64,000 nt of DNA from Corynebacterium sp. HMSC29G08 (GCF_001806875.1 NZ_KV786211.1:217643-281642); one strand, 5' to 3'. Positions 43,798-53,283 are shown, counted from the stretch's first letter. Translations and numbers: made by a program. The notes: generated by a model not told the origin, from the letters alone.

Positions 43798-44846
43798 ACA
43801 TTCTGACTGCAGTTTTGCTGATTGTCGTCCTTCTGTTGGCAAATGCATTCTTCGTCGCGACGGAGTTTGCACTGGTGTCTTCGCGCCGCGACCGCCTTGA
43901 GTCACTCTTGGCTCAAGGCAAGAGGGAAGCTAAGGGCGTGCTTTACGCCACGGAGCACCTGTCGATCTATTTGGCGGGTGCGCAGTTTGGTATCACTGTG
44001 GCGTCCCTAATTCTGGGTAAGGTAGCTGAGCCTGCGATTGCCCATTACATCGAAGTGCCGTTTGCAGCTATGACTCTGCCGTCAGAGTTGTTGCACCCGA
44101 TCAGCTTTGTCATCGCGCTCATTATTATCTCGTTCCTCCATATTTTGTTGGGTGAGATGGTGCCGAAGAACATTGCTATTGCCGGCCCTGAGAGGACCGC
44201 GATGCTGCTGGTGCCAACTTTTTCCGTGTGGATGCGTCTGACACGCCCACTGCTGGAGGCGATGAACTGGGTGGCGCGCAAGACGCTTGCCGCGTTTGGC
44301 ATTGAGCAGCGTGATGAGCTGGAGTCCACGGTGGATCAGGAGCAGCTTGCCACGATGATCCGTGAGTCCAGTGAGGAAGGGCTATTAGATGCGGAGGAGA
44401 CGCGTCGTTTGGCTAACGCGTTGCGTACAGAGTCGCGCAGCGTCACTGAGGTGATGATTCCGTTGGATGAGGTGCGCACCCTTGCGTACCACCCACGTGG
44501 TATTCGCCTTGCGGATATTGAAGAGGCGGTGCGTGAGACCGGCTTTTCGCGTTACCCGGTTGAGCGCGCGCCGGGCGTGCTGGTTGGTTATGTGCATGTG
44601 AAGGATATTTTGGATTTCCTTGCGGCTGAGGATGATCGTGTGCTTGTTCCGGTCAACCGGATTCGCCCGTTGAGCATTGTGGATGGCGCGCAGTCTTTGG
44701 ATGACGCGTTGACAAGCATGCACCGTCGCTCGGCGCATATGGCGCAGGTGCGTGTGGATGGTGAGCTGGTGGGTGTCGCCGCGCTCGAAGACATTATTGA
44801 GGAGTATGTGGGCACTGTGACCGACTGGACGCATGAAGACGATTAG
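43794..44846 (+). CDS. CNNM/CBS-domain membrane protein (second of pair)
   Basis: The 350-residue paralogue of the previous protein has a CNNM membrane domain (YLAGAQFGITVASLILGKVAEP; GEMVPKNIAIAGPERT) and a CBS pair (VTEVMIPLDEVRTL; GVAALEDIIEEYVG), but it lacks the C-terminal CorC_HlyC domain. The GTG start overlaps the end of the first gene, so the two are translationally coupled and may form a heteromer. Confidence 0.9.
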   Translation: MNILTAVLLIVVLLLANAFFVATEFALVSSRRDRLESLLAQGKREAKGVLYATEHLSIYLAGAQFGITVASLILGKVAEPAIAHYIEVPFAAMTLPSELLHPISFVIALIIISFLHILLGEMVPKNIAIAGPERTAMLLVPTFSVWMRLTRPLLEAMNWVARKTLAAFGIEQRDELESTVDQEQLATMIRESSEEGLLDAEETRRLANALRTESRSVTEVMIPLDEVRTLAYHPRGIRLADIEEAVRETGFSRYPVERAPGVLVGYVHVKDILDFLAAEDDRVLVPVNRIRPLSIVDGAQSLDDALTSMHRRSAHMAQVRVDGELVGVAALEDIIEEYVGTVTDWTHEDD

Positions 44847-45672
44847 CCTCGCACCGGAAGTGTGGCAGGTACGCCAGGCTGCTCACCTGGAGCGTGCGAG
44901 GCGGTATACGGTGCCGCATCGCCAGCGTCGTACTCGCGGCGAGAAGCACTCGGTATGGGATTTCCTTTTTGAGTATTATCCGGTTCGGGCCAGCCAGCTT
45001 GAGCGGTGGCATCCGGGGTTGGGCTTTCTGCTTATCGACGCCCCATTCAACGCCCCCTTCAACCCCACCGAGTTCCTTGCCAAACGCGGCCGGGACATGC
45101 AACGTATCCGGGAGCTGTTGCGGGAAACTGAGCAGCGCACGCCACATTTTGACTGCTTCGGCATGCATGAGTGGGCGATGGTCTATCGGGATACGCCGCG
45201 CCATGATTTGCCGTTGCGGCTAGGCCCTGACGGCACTGATGCGGTGGTTGAGGCACACCAGATAAAGTGCAGCCACTTTGATGCGTACCGTTTCTTTACC
45301 CCTGCCGCCAAGCCGTTGAACTTGAGGGTGCTGACGCGTGATGGGCAGGCTGCTAACGATCAGGCTGGCTGCGTCCATGTGTCTATGGATCTGTACAAAT
45401 GGGCGGCGAAGATGGGCCCGGTTGTTCCCGGTGAGCTGTTGCTGGATGCGTTTGAGTTGGCGGTTAAGGCGCGCACGTTGGATATGGAGGCTTCCCCTTA
45501 TGACTGCCGGGGGCTGGGCTTTGGTGTTGTGCCGGTTGAGACGCCAGAGGGCAAAGCTGAGTACGTAGCGAGGCAGCGGGCGCTTGCTGCGGATGCTGCG
45601 CCGATTCGCGCGAAGCTTCTCGCATTGTTAGATGCCCTGTTGGTCGATGTTTCCTCTGAGGTTGCGGACTAG
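44833..45672 (+). CDS. Conserved actinobacterial protein, often labelled 3-methyladenine DNA glycosylase
   Basis: The 279-residue soluble protein contains the stretches VWDFLFEYYPVRASQLERWHPGLG, FDCFGMHEWAMVYRD and HFDAYRFFTPAAKPLN, which I recognise as a widespread actinobacterial family. Database entries often carry a 3-methyladenine glycosylase name, but I see no helix-hairpin-helix or known glycosylase active site, so the function is best left open. It overlaps the upstream CNNM gene by 14 bases. Confidence 0.7.
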   Translation: MKTISLAPEVWQVRQAAHLERARRYTVPHRQRRTRGEKHSVWDFLFEYYPVRASQLERWHPGLGFLLIDAPFNAPFNPTEFLAKRGRDMQRIRELLRETEQRTPHFDCFGMHEWAMVYRDTPRHDLPLRLGPDGTDAVVEAHQIKCSHFDAYRFFTPAAKPLNLRVLTRDGQAANDQAGCVHVSMDLYKWAAKMGPVVPGELLLDAFELAVKARTLDMEASPYDCRGLGFGVVPVETPEGKAEYVARQRALAADAAPIRAKLLALLDALLVDVSSEVAD

Positions 45673-45675
45673 GAT
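45670..45675 (+). promoter_or_regulatory. -10 box for leaderless VWA gene
   Basis: TAGGAT includes the stop codon of the preceding gene and lies 8 bases before the ATG at 45684. Confidence 0.5.
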
Positions 45676-45683
45676 TGGCCTCT

Positions 45684-47048
45684 ATGGGTCGGCATTCCAA
45701 CGGTAAGAACAACTACTCACTTTCTGGCGGGGCGATCGTGGCGCTGTGCGCGGTGTTGGCCCTCACTGGCGGTGTGGCCTGGCCGCTAAGCCAGCGCGGC
45801 GATGATAGCGATACATCTGCGCAGGAAAAACCCTGCGTGCTTGGTGAGCTCGCATTGCCAGTCGCCACAAGCAACGAGCAGATCGCTCAGGAGCTTATCG
45901 GTGCGTATGCGCAGACGAAGCCTGTAGTGCGTGAGCACTGCATCTTGCCGGTGATTACGGACAAAATTGAGGACGCTGCGGTGTACTTGGCCCCGGCTAC
46001 TTCCATCACACAGGAGGAGCTAAGCCGCGCGCAGCGCTCTTCGGCTGTCGCGGAGCCTGCTGTTGTGTATGTCGATCAGGTTGGTGTTGCGGGCAAGGGT
46101 GAGGTCTCGCTGGATAGTGTCGTCTTCCCTGCCGATACCCCGGAAGCAAATGCGGTGGTGGCCTTCCTGCTTGCCGACGGCCCCGCGCAAGCCGTCCAAG
46201 CCCTCACCGACCAAACGGTCACGCCGAGTGGTGAAGCTGGTGGTGCAGCTGGCGCTGAAGCCGGTGGGTTGACGGTGGCGTCGGCAAGTCAGCGCGTCGA
46301 AGACTTCCAGGCACTCGACGGTGCTGTGGAGTATGCCGCGATCCCGCTGAACAGCACGGCTGCGGTGGACGAAAATCAGGCACGCGCAGGCCAGGATTTC
46401 GCGCGTTTCGCCTCCGAGCGTGCCTCGGATGCTGATGGTTCACAGGTTTCGCAGCCGCTGATCCCAGAGACGGTGTGGGCGGCGGCACTGCCGGATGGTG
46501 GCGCCGCGCTCACCAGCGAGGGCCGCAACACCCTGTTTGTCTTGGATACTTCCGACGCGATGGCGCCGTTTATGGGCCAAGCCCAAGAGGCCGTCGGCCA
46601 GGCGGCACGTGACGTGCAAGCGGACGGACATGAGGTGGCGCTGTGGAACTATTCTTCACCGCTGAGTCCCGGGGTGACGCAGGGATATCGCCACAACGTG
46701 GACATGACGCAGGACGCTGAGTACCTCGCTGATGTTGTGGGCACGTTGGGTACGGGTGGTGTGCCACAAACCCGCGAGGCAATCAATGCCGCGGTGGCGG
46801 AGATGGCGCAGCGTGAAAAACCCGTACGCATCGTCTTGATCACCACCGGTACCGCTGACGCTAGCAACGACCCGACTGGTCACGAGGCGTTTGTGAATCA
46901 GATCCGCCACACTGCCGGTGAGAAGGTTGAGGTGGTTGGCGTGCACGTCGGCACGCAGGAGCCCGATGCTGCAGTCAAGGAGATCGCTAGCACGTGGATT
47001 GAAGCAGAAAACCTCCCGCAGGCAGTGCGGGAGGCAGCGGGAGCGTAA
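45684..47048 (+). CDS. Membrane-anchored VWA-domain protein
   Basis: The 454-residue protein has a short cytoplasmic N-terminus, one membrane segment (about residues 13-34), an extracellular binding-protein-like region, and a C-terminal von Willebrand A domain beginning LFVLDTSDAMAPFMGQAQEAV. The metal site reads DTSDA in place of the usual DxSxS, so the last Ser is replaced by Ala. The domain ends with a VVGVHVGTQEPD strand. Probably an envelope protein of unknown role. Confidence 0.82.
   Translation: MGRHSNGKNNYSLSGGAIVALCAVLALTGGVAWPLSQRGDDSDTSAQEKPCVLGELALPVATSNEQIAQELIGAYAQTKPVVREHCILPVITDKIEDAAVYLAPATSITQEELSRAQRSSAVAEPAVVYVDQVGVAGKGEVSLDSVVFPADTPEANAVVAFLLADGPAQAVQALTDQTVTPSGEAGGAAGAEAGGLTVASASQRVEDFQALDGAVEYAAIPLNSTAAVDENQARAGQDFARFASERASDADGSQVSQPLIPETVWAAALPDGGAALTSEGRNTLFVLDTSDAMAPFMGQAQEAVGQAARDVQADGHEVALWNYSSPLSPGVTQGYRHNVDMTQDAEYLADVVGTLGTGGVPQTREAINAAVAEMAQREKPVRIVLITTGTADASNDPTGHEAFVNQIRHTAGEKVEVVGVHVGTQEPDAAVKEIASTWIEAENLPQAVREAAGA
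47008..47034 (-). terminator. merR terminator inside the VWA coding region
   Basis: On the minus strand, CCTCCCGCA (47034-47026) and TGCGGGAGG (47020-47012) form a perfect 9-bp stem around a 5-base loop, followed by TTTT (47011-47008). It lies just after the minus-strand MerR gene and within the last codons of the VWA gene. Confidence 0.75.
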
Positions 47049-47056
47049 ACGAGCTT

Positions 47057-47629
47057 TTAGGAAGTCTTGCGCTGACGGCGAGCCGCCAGCTCATCAATGC
47101 CGACAACGTTGTCCGGCTCAGCGTCCTCAACGACACGCTCGGACGGGAACGCGGAGATCGTGCCGGTGAGATCCTTCATAATCTGCGGAACAGCAATGCC
47201 GAACACGCCTTGACCACCGTTGAGCAGGTCGATGATTTCCTCGTTGCTGCGGCACTCGTATACCGTCGCACCGTCAGACACCAAGGTGATTTCGGCGATG
47301 TCGTTCACGCCGCGGTCGCGCAGCTTGTCCACCGCAAGACGGATGTTCTGCAGCGAAATACCGGTATCCAGCAGACCCTTAACAATCTTGAGCACCAAGA
47401 TGTCTTTGAAGGAGTACAGACGCTGCGACCCTGAGCCCTTCGCACCGCGGATAGACGGGCGCACCAGGTTGGTGCGTGCCCAGTAGTCAAGCTGGCGGTA
47501 GGTAATGCCCGCGACTTGGCATGCGATTGGCACGCGGTAGCCAACCTCATCGGACGGTCCGATGTCGAAGAGGGACTCCTGGACCGAAGTCTCGGCGAAG
47601 TCGGCGGTCTCAACGTCATTCGTGCTCAT
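47057..47629 (-). CDS. MerR-family transcriptional regulator
   Basis: The 190-residue protein has an N-terminal MerR winged helix (about residues 30-100, VGYRVPIACQVAGITYRQLDYWARTNLVRPS then RLYSFKDILVLKIVKGLLDTG). It corresponds by position to the MerR gene that closes the garA/odhI cluster in related genera. The ATG at 47629 has GGAG 7 bases upstream; the frame extends to 47698 without a better start. It is 99 bases from the nuclease gene and may have its own promoter. Confidence 0.88.
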   Translation of the reverse strand: MSTNDVETADFAETSVQESLFDIGPSDEVGYRVPIACQVAGITYRQLDYWARTNLVRPSIRGAKGSGSQRLYSFKDILVLKIVKGLLDTGISLQNIRLAVDKLRDRGVNDIAEITLVSDGATVYECRSNEEIIDLLNGGQGVFGIAVPQIMKDLTGTISAFPSERVVEDAEPDNVVGIDELAARRQRKTS

Positions 47630-47728
47630 GTAATTACTCCCATGATGTTTGGCATAAGGCCTCGTGCTAATTAAATGCCAGCCTAGGCTTAACGTCAAGT
47701 GTCACATGCGCAACACGCCGCACAAGTC

Positions 47729-48271
47729 TCAAGAAGAACTTGAGGGTTTGTCCCCCTTGTTACCCCCGTCTCCCCCGTCAAGGCCGAGCTCGCGCATAAA
47801 CTCCTCAAACTCGCCCTCTATTTCGGCCTGGTCAAGCTCGTCTTCCAAATCCAGGTCGAACAATTCCCTCGCCGTCGCCGGATTCAAATGCATAGACGCA
47901 TGCTGTAATACTGACTCATCAACAAGAATCTGCGTATCGGACGCTACAGCGAGCAGTAGCGCGTCGGATGTGCGCATGTCGATCGTTGTGCCGTCGCGAA
48001 GCGAAAGCTCCGAGATGAACACCCCTTGGTAGTAGCTGGTCACCGCGATAGTGTTAATGCCGGTGGTGGCGCGGGTGATTAGTTCCGTCATGGCGTCATG
48101 CACAGTAGGACGGCGGCGCCCCTGCCCTTCGATAGCCGCGGCGAGTGCCGCACCATCTGCAAGAGAGAGCCAAACAGGAACATAACGCTGCTCCTCTTCC
48201 CACTCCAACAGTGCGCAGAGAAACTCTTCGGGGCCGATTGCGTAGACCCCGACAAGATTGACGGCAATCAC
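47729..48271 (-). CDS. Bifunctional-nuclease-family (DUF151) protein
   Basis: The 180-residue protein has the DUF151 core (RYVPVWLSLADGAALAAAIEG, RPTVHDAMTELI, DMRTSDALLLAVASDTQILVDESVL) and an acidic C-terminal tail. Plant and thermophile homologues show nuclease activity; the role in actinobacteria is unclear. It overlaps ftsR by 4 bases and belongs to the ftsR-odhI cluster. Confidence 0.88.
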   Translation of the reverse strand: MIAVNLVGVYAIGPEEFLCALLEWEEEQRYVPVWLSLADGAALAAAIEGQGRRRPTVHDAMTELITRATTGINTIAVTSYYQGVFISELSLRDGTTIDMRTSDALLLAVASDTQILVDESVLQHASMHLNPATARELFDLDLEDELDQAEIEGEFEEFMRELGLDGGDGGNKGDKPSSSS

Positions 48272-48993
48272 GAGCGCGCCCGCTGCTGACGCAGCTCCGC
48301 CTGCACCAAGGACGCACTCAGCGTCGCCATAATCGACGCCATTTGGTGCGCCATCTCCTCAGCCTCCTGCACACCGGAAGCCTTTCCCGACTTCGCAAGT
48401 GGCTCTGTAACCTGGTTAATCAGGTCCGCCTGGCGGGAAGCCGCTGTACGCAGGGTCTTTAGGTGGCGCACGTCCAAACTAAAGCCGTCGAGGGCAAGTG
48501 CTGCGGTGACAATACGTACGTCGTCTTCTCCAAACAGCCCAGCTGCACTCGGAGCGATGAGGCCTGCGCGGATCAGTTCATCCACAAACTCCTGGGGGGC
48601 GGCAGATTTGGTGGCCACGTCGACGTCGCTAAGCAGGTTGGGCCCCGAAGAGCGCAACGACGGTGCCAGCTCAGCCTCAGCAACAGCCGCAACCGGTGCC
48701 ACAGAACCCGCATCCATCGCTTCAAGCTGCTCACGGATCACCTTCAGGGGCAAGTAGTTGTCGCGCTGGGTGATCAAGATGAAGCGCAAGCGCTCCACAT
48801 CCTCATCCGTGAAACGGCGGTAGCCGGAGGCCGTGCGCTGTGGAGTGATCAGCCCCTCAGACTCAAGGAAACGTATCTTGGAGACCGTAACGTCCGGAAA
48901 CTCCACGCGCAGGCGTTCCAGCACTACGCCAATAGACATCGTTTTCGCAGTCTTGGCTCGGTTCTGCGGGGAAGTCTTCCGAATAGCGCTCAC
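48268..48993 (-). CDS. ftsR: FtsR-like MerR-family regulator
   Basis: The 241-residue MerR protein has the DNA-binding segment MSIGVVLERLRVEFPDVTVSKIRFLESEGLITPQRTASGYRRFTDEDVERL at about residues 19-70. Its position directly downstream of odhI matches FtsR of Corynebacterium glutamicum, an activator of ftsZ. The C-terminal part is a helical effector or dimerisation region. The nuclease gene is translationally coupled to it. Confidence 0.9.
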   Translation of the reverse strand: MSAIRKTSPQNRAKTAKTMSIGVVLERLRVEFPDVTVSKIRFLESEGLITPQRTASGYRRFTDEDVERLRFILITQRDNYLPLKVIREQLEAMDAGSVAPVAAVAEAELAPSLRSSGPNLLSDVDVATKSAAPQEFVDELIRAGLIAPSAAGLFGEDDVRIVTAALALDGFSLDVRHLKTLRTAASRQADLINQVTEPLAKSGKASGVQEAEEMAHQMASIMATLSASLVQAELRQQRARS

Positions 48994-49074
48994 TGGATGC
49001 TCAATCTTTCCTCGAGGTTGAAGGTTGGTCTGAAAAATTTTCGCCCCTGCGCACCAGAGGCGAAGCGGGTGGCC

Positions 49075-49506
49075 TTAGCTCTCGCTGACGATGAACACCA
49101 GGCGGAACTTACCAATCTGAATCTCATCACCGTTGGACAGAGATTCAGAGTTGCGCGGCTCACGGTTAACGTACGTGCCGTTAAGCGAGCCCACGTCGAC
49201 TACCTCATAGCCGTCCTCCGTGCGGCGAAACTCGGCGTGGCGGCGCGAGACCGTCACATCATCCAAGAAAATGTCGGCCTCAGGGTGACGGCCTGCAGTG
49301 GTGCAATCCTGGTCCAGCAGGAAACGCGCACCCGCATTCGGGCCACGCTTGACCACGAGAAGTGCAGCACCCTCTGGCAGATTGTCAGCACCAGGAGCGG
49401 AATCCGGAGCAGGTACTGCCCCGCTTTCCATTTCCTTCAGCAGGTCTGCGCGGAAAACCGAGGTCGTCTCAACCTGGGCCTGCGGGGTTGCAGTGTTCTC
49501 GCTCAT
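49075..49506 (-). CDS. odhI: OdhI, FHA-domain inhibitor of 2-oxoglutarate dehydrogenase
   Basis: The 143-residue protein has the N-terminal phosphorylation segment VETTSVFRADLLKEME with the Thr-Thr pair targeted by PknG and other Ser/Thr kinases, and a C-terminal FHA domain (TTAGRHPEADIFLDDVTVSRRHAEFR; VGSLNGTYVNREP). Unphosphorylated OdhI binds and inhibits OdhA, setting flux at the 2-oxoglutarate node. ATG 49506 follows GGAGG; an upstream TTG at 49518 overlaps that site. Confidence 0.96.
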   Translation of the reverse strand: MSENTATPQAQVETTSVFRADLLKEMESGAVPAPDSAPGADNLPEGAALLVVKRGPNAGARFLLDQDCTTAGRHPEADIFLDDVTVSRRHAEFRRTEDGYEVVDVGSLNGTYVNREPRNSESLSNGDEIQIGKFRLVFIVSES

Positions 49507-49554
49507 TGGAGCCTCCAAAAAATCGGAAGTAAGAAAAATAAGTCGCGGTTCATC

Positions 49555-51846
49555 TTAGCGGAAGATGTTGCCGATGCCGGAGATAACCGAATTTCCAGAC
49601 CCAGCCAGGGGGTTATCACTCACCATGTAGGTCCACGTAGAGCTTGGTCGCTTCCACCCGGCATCAGCCAGATGCGCCCCGTTCTGGTCAATGGTCACGG
49701 TGCCAAATGTCGCCACTGCCTGATCCACAGCACGGTTGGCAAGATCTTTGAATTCGCGCACAGCGATGCGGTGGTACTCATCAATCGGCGTTTCGCGGGC
49801 AATGGCGCGCAGATGGATGGATTCACGCACATCGTCCATCAGTGCAAGGTGCTCCGACCATTCGTGATCTAGGTGGAAAAGCATGATGTCGCGGGCCGCT
49901 TGCTCCTTAACGTCTGCAGGGAGGTACTCGAGCTCCGCGGCACGCTGGGGGTTGCGCTCAGCAAGCTCTCGCCAGGCTGTATCAGTGTCCAAAAGGACCG
50001 CGCGGCGCTCATCCAAGATGTCGCGGTGATCCGCCAGAAGCTTGTTGTATTTCCAGGTCTGGGAGTGGATTTCCAGAAGCTGTCCTTCGGTAACGCGTTG
50101 GCAGTGCTCGATGAACTGCTGGATGCGGCCGGATTCGATGCGGCCGTCTTCCGCAGGATGTGCGGTGATCTGCTCGTCGGCGCCGCCGACGTTCACAATG
50201 TCATCTTCAAGCGAAACGAAAAACAGGCTCAGCCCCGGATCTCCCTGTCGTCCAGCACGGCCCCGCAGCTGGTTATCCAGACGCGCCGTGCGGTGGCGTG
50301 CAGTGCCAATAACCGCCAAGCCACCAAGACGAGCCACCTCATCGTGGTCCTGTTCATCCGCACCACCGAGGCGAATATCAGTACCGCGGCCAGCCATCTG
50401 CGTGGACACAGTCACACGCCCCGTGTCGCCGGCCTCAGCGATAATGCGGGCTTCCTCAGCATCGTTTTTCGCGTTCAACACATTGACCGCAATGCCGCGG
50501 GCTTCAAGAGCTTTGGCGAGCTCCTCAGACTCCGCCACATCGTGCGTACCAACCAGCACTGGCTGGCCGGTTTCGTGGATGTGCACAATCTCTTCCACGA
50601 TCGCGGCATTCTTTTCCGCCATGGTGGCGTAGATGCGATCCGCTTCATCGAAACGCGCGAGCTCATTGGCCCGGTCGATCACGGACACGTGCAGCCCGTA
50701 GAAGGAACGCAGCTGGTCAGTAGCCTCAACCGCGGTACCTGTCATTCCGCACACCACGGGGTAACGACGCATCAGCGCCTGCAAGGTAATCGAGTCCAGG
50801 ATGCGGCCGCCCTCGGACACGTCGAGGCCTTCCTTGGATTCCACCGCCGCCTGCAGGCCGTCTGGCCAGCGCTGCAGCTCAGCGACGCGGCCACGCGAGG
50901 CGTCCACAAGCGCTACCTTGCCATCAGCAACGATGTAGTGGACGTCGCGGATCAAAAGCGCCTTGGCGTGCAGCGCCAGGTTCACCCGCACCAGGGTGGT
51001 GCCAATGTGCTCGTCCGAATACAGCGAGTCAATCCCGAGGAGCTTTTCCACTTTAGCTGCGCCCTCATCGGTCAAAAACACGTTGCGACCATCCGAGTCG
51101 ATGGTGTAGTCCTTGTCCTCCTCCAGCTGTGACACCGCGGCCGTGATTTGCCCCGTTGCCTGCTTCGTGCCCTCGGAGCCGGCGAGGACGAGCGGCACCA
51201 GCGCTTCGTCTACAAGCACGGAGTCCGCCTCATCCACCAACGCCACATCGGCATCAAGCTGCACGGTTTGGCAGCGGTGCGTGATCTGGTTGTCACGCAG
51301 GTGATCGAAGCCGATCTCAGTCACAGGCGCGTAAATCACGTCGCTCGCATACGCCGCCACGCGCTCCTCCCGCGTCGAGGATTCCGTTACCGACGCAACC
51401 GTCAGTCCGAAAAACTCAACAAGCGGACGCATCCACTCAGCATCACGACCCGCCAGATAATTATTCACGGTGATCACATGGACCCGTTTACCGGTCAGGG
51501 CATAGCCGGTCGCTGCCATAGCGCCCACCAGCGTCTTGCCCTCACCGGTAGCCATCTGGATTACATCCCCCTCAAGCAAGCGCAGTACAGCCTGGTTCTG
51601 CACCTCAAACGGCGTCATGCCGAGCGTGCGCTGAGAGGCAACCGACAAGCCCGCCAAAAACCGCGCCTTATCAGCAATATCGCCGCCGTTGACGGTGGAG
51701 CGCACGGTGGAGGCCAACGCAGCGTCGTCAAGCAAAGAAAGCTCCTCGATCAGACCCTGAGCTGCAGCGACAACCCCCTTGGACTTCTTGTTATTGCGCT
51801 CGGAGGTAGACCCCATGGCCTTCCAGAACCAATCAAATGCGCCCAT
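49555..51846 (-). CDS. secA2: SecA2, accessory preprotein translocase ATPase
   Basis: The 763-residue protein has Walker A MATGEGKTL, the DEAD box region LVDEADSVLVDE, and motif GTDIRLGG. It is shorter than housekeeping SecA and ends without the zinc-binding C-terminus. Accessory SecA2 exports a subset of proteins. The ATG at 51846 (MGAFDWFWKAMGS) is preceded by AAGGA; an upstream start at 51903 is not supported. odhI follows 48 bases downstream. Confidence 0.93.
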   Translation of the reverse strand: MGAFDWFWKAMGSTSERNNKKSKGVVAAAQGLIEELSLLDDAALASTVRSTVNGGDIADKARFLAGLSVASQRTLGMTPFEVQNQAVLRLLEGDVIQMATGEGKTLVGAMAATGYALTGKRVHVITVNNYLAGRDAEWMRPLVEFFGLTVASVTESSTREERVAAYASDVIYAPVTEIGFDHLRDNQITHRCQTVQLDADVALVDEADSVLVDEALVPLVLAGSEGTKQATGQITAAVSQLEEDKDYTIDSDGRNVFLTDEGAAKVEKLLGIDSLYSDEHIGTTLVRVNLALHAKALLIRDVHYIVADGKVALVDASRGRVAELQRWPDGLQAAVESKEGLDVSEGGRILDSITLQALMRRYPVVCGMTGTAVEATDQLRSFYGLHVSVIDRANELARFDEADRIYATMAEKNAAIVEEIVHIHETGQPVLVGTHDVAESEELAKALEARGIAVNVLNAKNDAEEARIIAEAGDTGRVTVSTQMAGRGTDIRLGGADEQDHDEVARLGGLAVIGTARHRTARLDNQLRGRAGRQGDPGLSLFFVSLEDDIVNVGGADEQITAHPAEDGRIESGRIQQFIEHCQRVTEGQLLEIHSQTWKYNKLLADHRDILDERRAVLLDTDTAWRELAERNPQRAAELEYLPADVKEQAARDIMLFHLDHEWSEHLALMDDVRESIHLRAIARETPIDEYHRIAVREFKDLANRAVDQAVATFGTVTIDQNGAHLADAGWKRPSSTWTYMVSDNPLAGSGNSVISGIGNIFR

Positions 51847-51918
51847 GTGGAAATGCGTCCTTCCTGTAAGTGTTCTGCCCATGGTAAGTCCACCCGACAC
51901 CAAACCTGCAACGTGCTT

Positions 51919-51924
51919 TACTGT
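51919..51924 (+). promoter_or_regulatory. -10 box for leaderless hydrolase/OsmC transcript
   Basis: TACTGT lies 6 bases before the ATG at 51931, without a Shine-Dalgarno sequence. Confidence 0.45.
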
Positions 51925-51930
51925 GTACTC

Positions 51931-53148
51931 ATGCAGTCATTGAACGTCACCGTGCCATCTTCAACCGGTACGCCGCTGGCAGCCACCATCGACCGGCCCG
52001 ATGCTCCTGCGCAGGCATACGCGATTTTCGCCCACTGCTTCGCAGGTTCACGCCACACTCCCGGAGCGTCACGCATCTCTAAACGCTTGACGGAACACGG
52101 CATTGCCACGCTGCGTTTTGATTTCCCGGGCCTCGGCCAGTCCGGCGGCGAGTTCAAAGACACCAGTTTCAGCCAAAACGTCGACGACATTATAGCCGTT
52201 GCGCAGTGGATGGAGGAAAACTTCACTGCCCCGCAGCTGATCATGGGCCACTCGCTGGGTGGCGCGGCAACGCTGAAGGCCGCAACGCGCTCCGAGCTGA
52301 AGCACATGATCAAAGCCGTGGCCACCGTCGGCGCACCGTTTGACCCAGCGCACTCCGTCTTACACTACGCCGACAAAATCGGGGAAGCTGATGCGAACGG
52401 CTCCGTACCTGTCATCCTTGGGGGACGCGAGCTGATCATCTCTCGCGAATTCTTGGAGGACCTCGCAGTAACCAACCCGGAGGCGTACCTGCCCCTGCTA
52501 CGCAAGCCGCTGTTGCTTGTCCATTCCCCGATCGACGTGACCGTTGGTATTGACAACGCGCAAACTATCTTCCGCCTCACCCGTTACCCCAAGTCACTCA
52601 TGGCACTGGACAAGGCGGACCATCTGTTGACCCGCCAGGGCACTGCCCAGCGCGCTGCGGACATTATCGGCTCCTGGGCCCAGCAGTACATTGTGCCGGA
52701 GTTCACGCCGGAACAAACCGGTGACTCCAACGTGATCTCATATACCGCCCGCGGCACCAAGTACGGCGACGTGGTGCGCACCTCCGGCCGGGCGATCACC
52801 ACCGACCGCGCCAAGAACTCCGGCGGCAAGGGCCAGGGAGTGACGTCTACCGGGCTGTACATGTCCGCGCTGGCGGTCAGCTGCTCCCAGGCCATCCGGG
52901 AGGCAGCCAAGGGCATGCAGCTTGACGACGTCCGGGTGGAAATCACCCACAACGGCACCGGCGGATTCACCCGCGAAATCACCCTGTACGGCGATCTGAC
53001 AGATGCACAGGCCGAGACCTTGCGCGCCGCCGGCGCCGCGTCCACCGTGGACGGCTACGTGGCCAAAAACCAGCTGGAAACCGTGGTGCGCAAGGCCACT
53101 GTTGCGGAGCGCCGCACCCAAGCGAAAGCGGCCAAGGCGATCAAGTAA
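51931..53148 (+). CDS. Alpha/beta hydrolase fused to an OsmC-like domain
   Basis: The 405-residue protein has an N-terminal alpha/beta-hydrolase domain (HCFAGSRHTPGASRISKRL; nucleophile elbow GHSLGG; LDKADHLL with the catalytic His) and, from about residue 270, an OsmC-like domain with SALAVSCSQAIREAA. The OsmC part has a single obvious Cys where peroxidases need two, so peroxide reduction is uncertain. The frame is open far upstream inside secA2, but only the ATG at 51931 fits the -10 box and the family start. Confidence 0.87.
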   Translation: MQSLNVTVPSSTGTPLAATIDRPDAPAQAYAIFAHCFAGSRHTPGASRISKRLTEHGIATLRFDFPGLGQSGGEFKDTSFSQNVDDIIAVAQWMEENFTAPQLIMGHSLGGAATLKAATRSELKHMIKAVATVGAPFDPAHSVLHYADKIGEADANGSVPVILGGRELIISREFLEDLAVTNPEAYLPLLRKPLLLVHSPIDVTVGIDNAQTIFRLTRYPKSLMALDKADHLLTRQGTAQRAADIIGSWAQQYIVPEFTPEQTGDSNVISYTARGTKYGDVVRTSGRAITTDRAKNSGGKGQGVTSTGLYMSALAVSCSQAIREAAKGMQLDDVRVEITHNGTGGFTREITLYGDLTDAQAETLRAAGAASTVDGYVAKNQLETVVRKATVAERRTQAKAAKAIK

Positions 53149-53283
53149 GGGACGTTTGAACGCCGCGCCGAGCGCTGGGTGCCGGGCGCTGGGTGTAAGT
53201 GCGGGGGCTGGCCGTACCACCTGCTGGTTTCATTCCACGATGACAGTGCTGTAATCTTCTTCGTGTTGCCCTTTTGGCAACAT

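Noticed and set aside
51148..51930. Long upstream extension of the hydrolase-OsmC frame
   Set aside because: It is antisense to secA2 and looks like a codon-bias shadow; the real protein begins at 51931.
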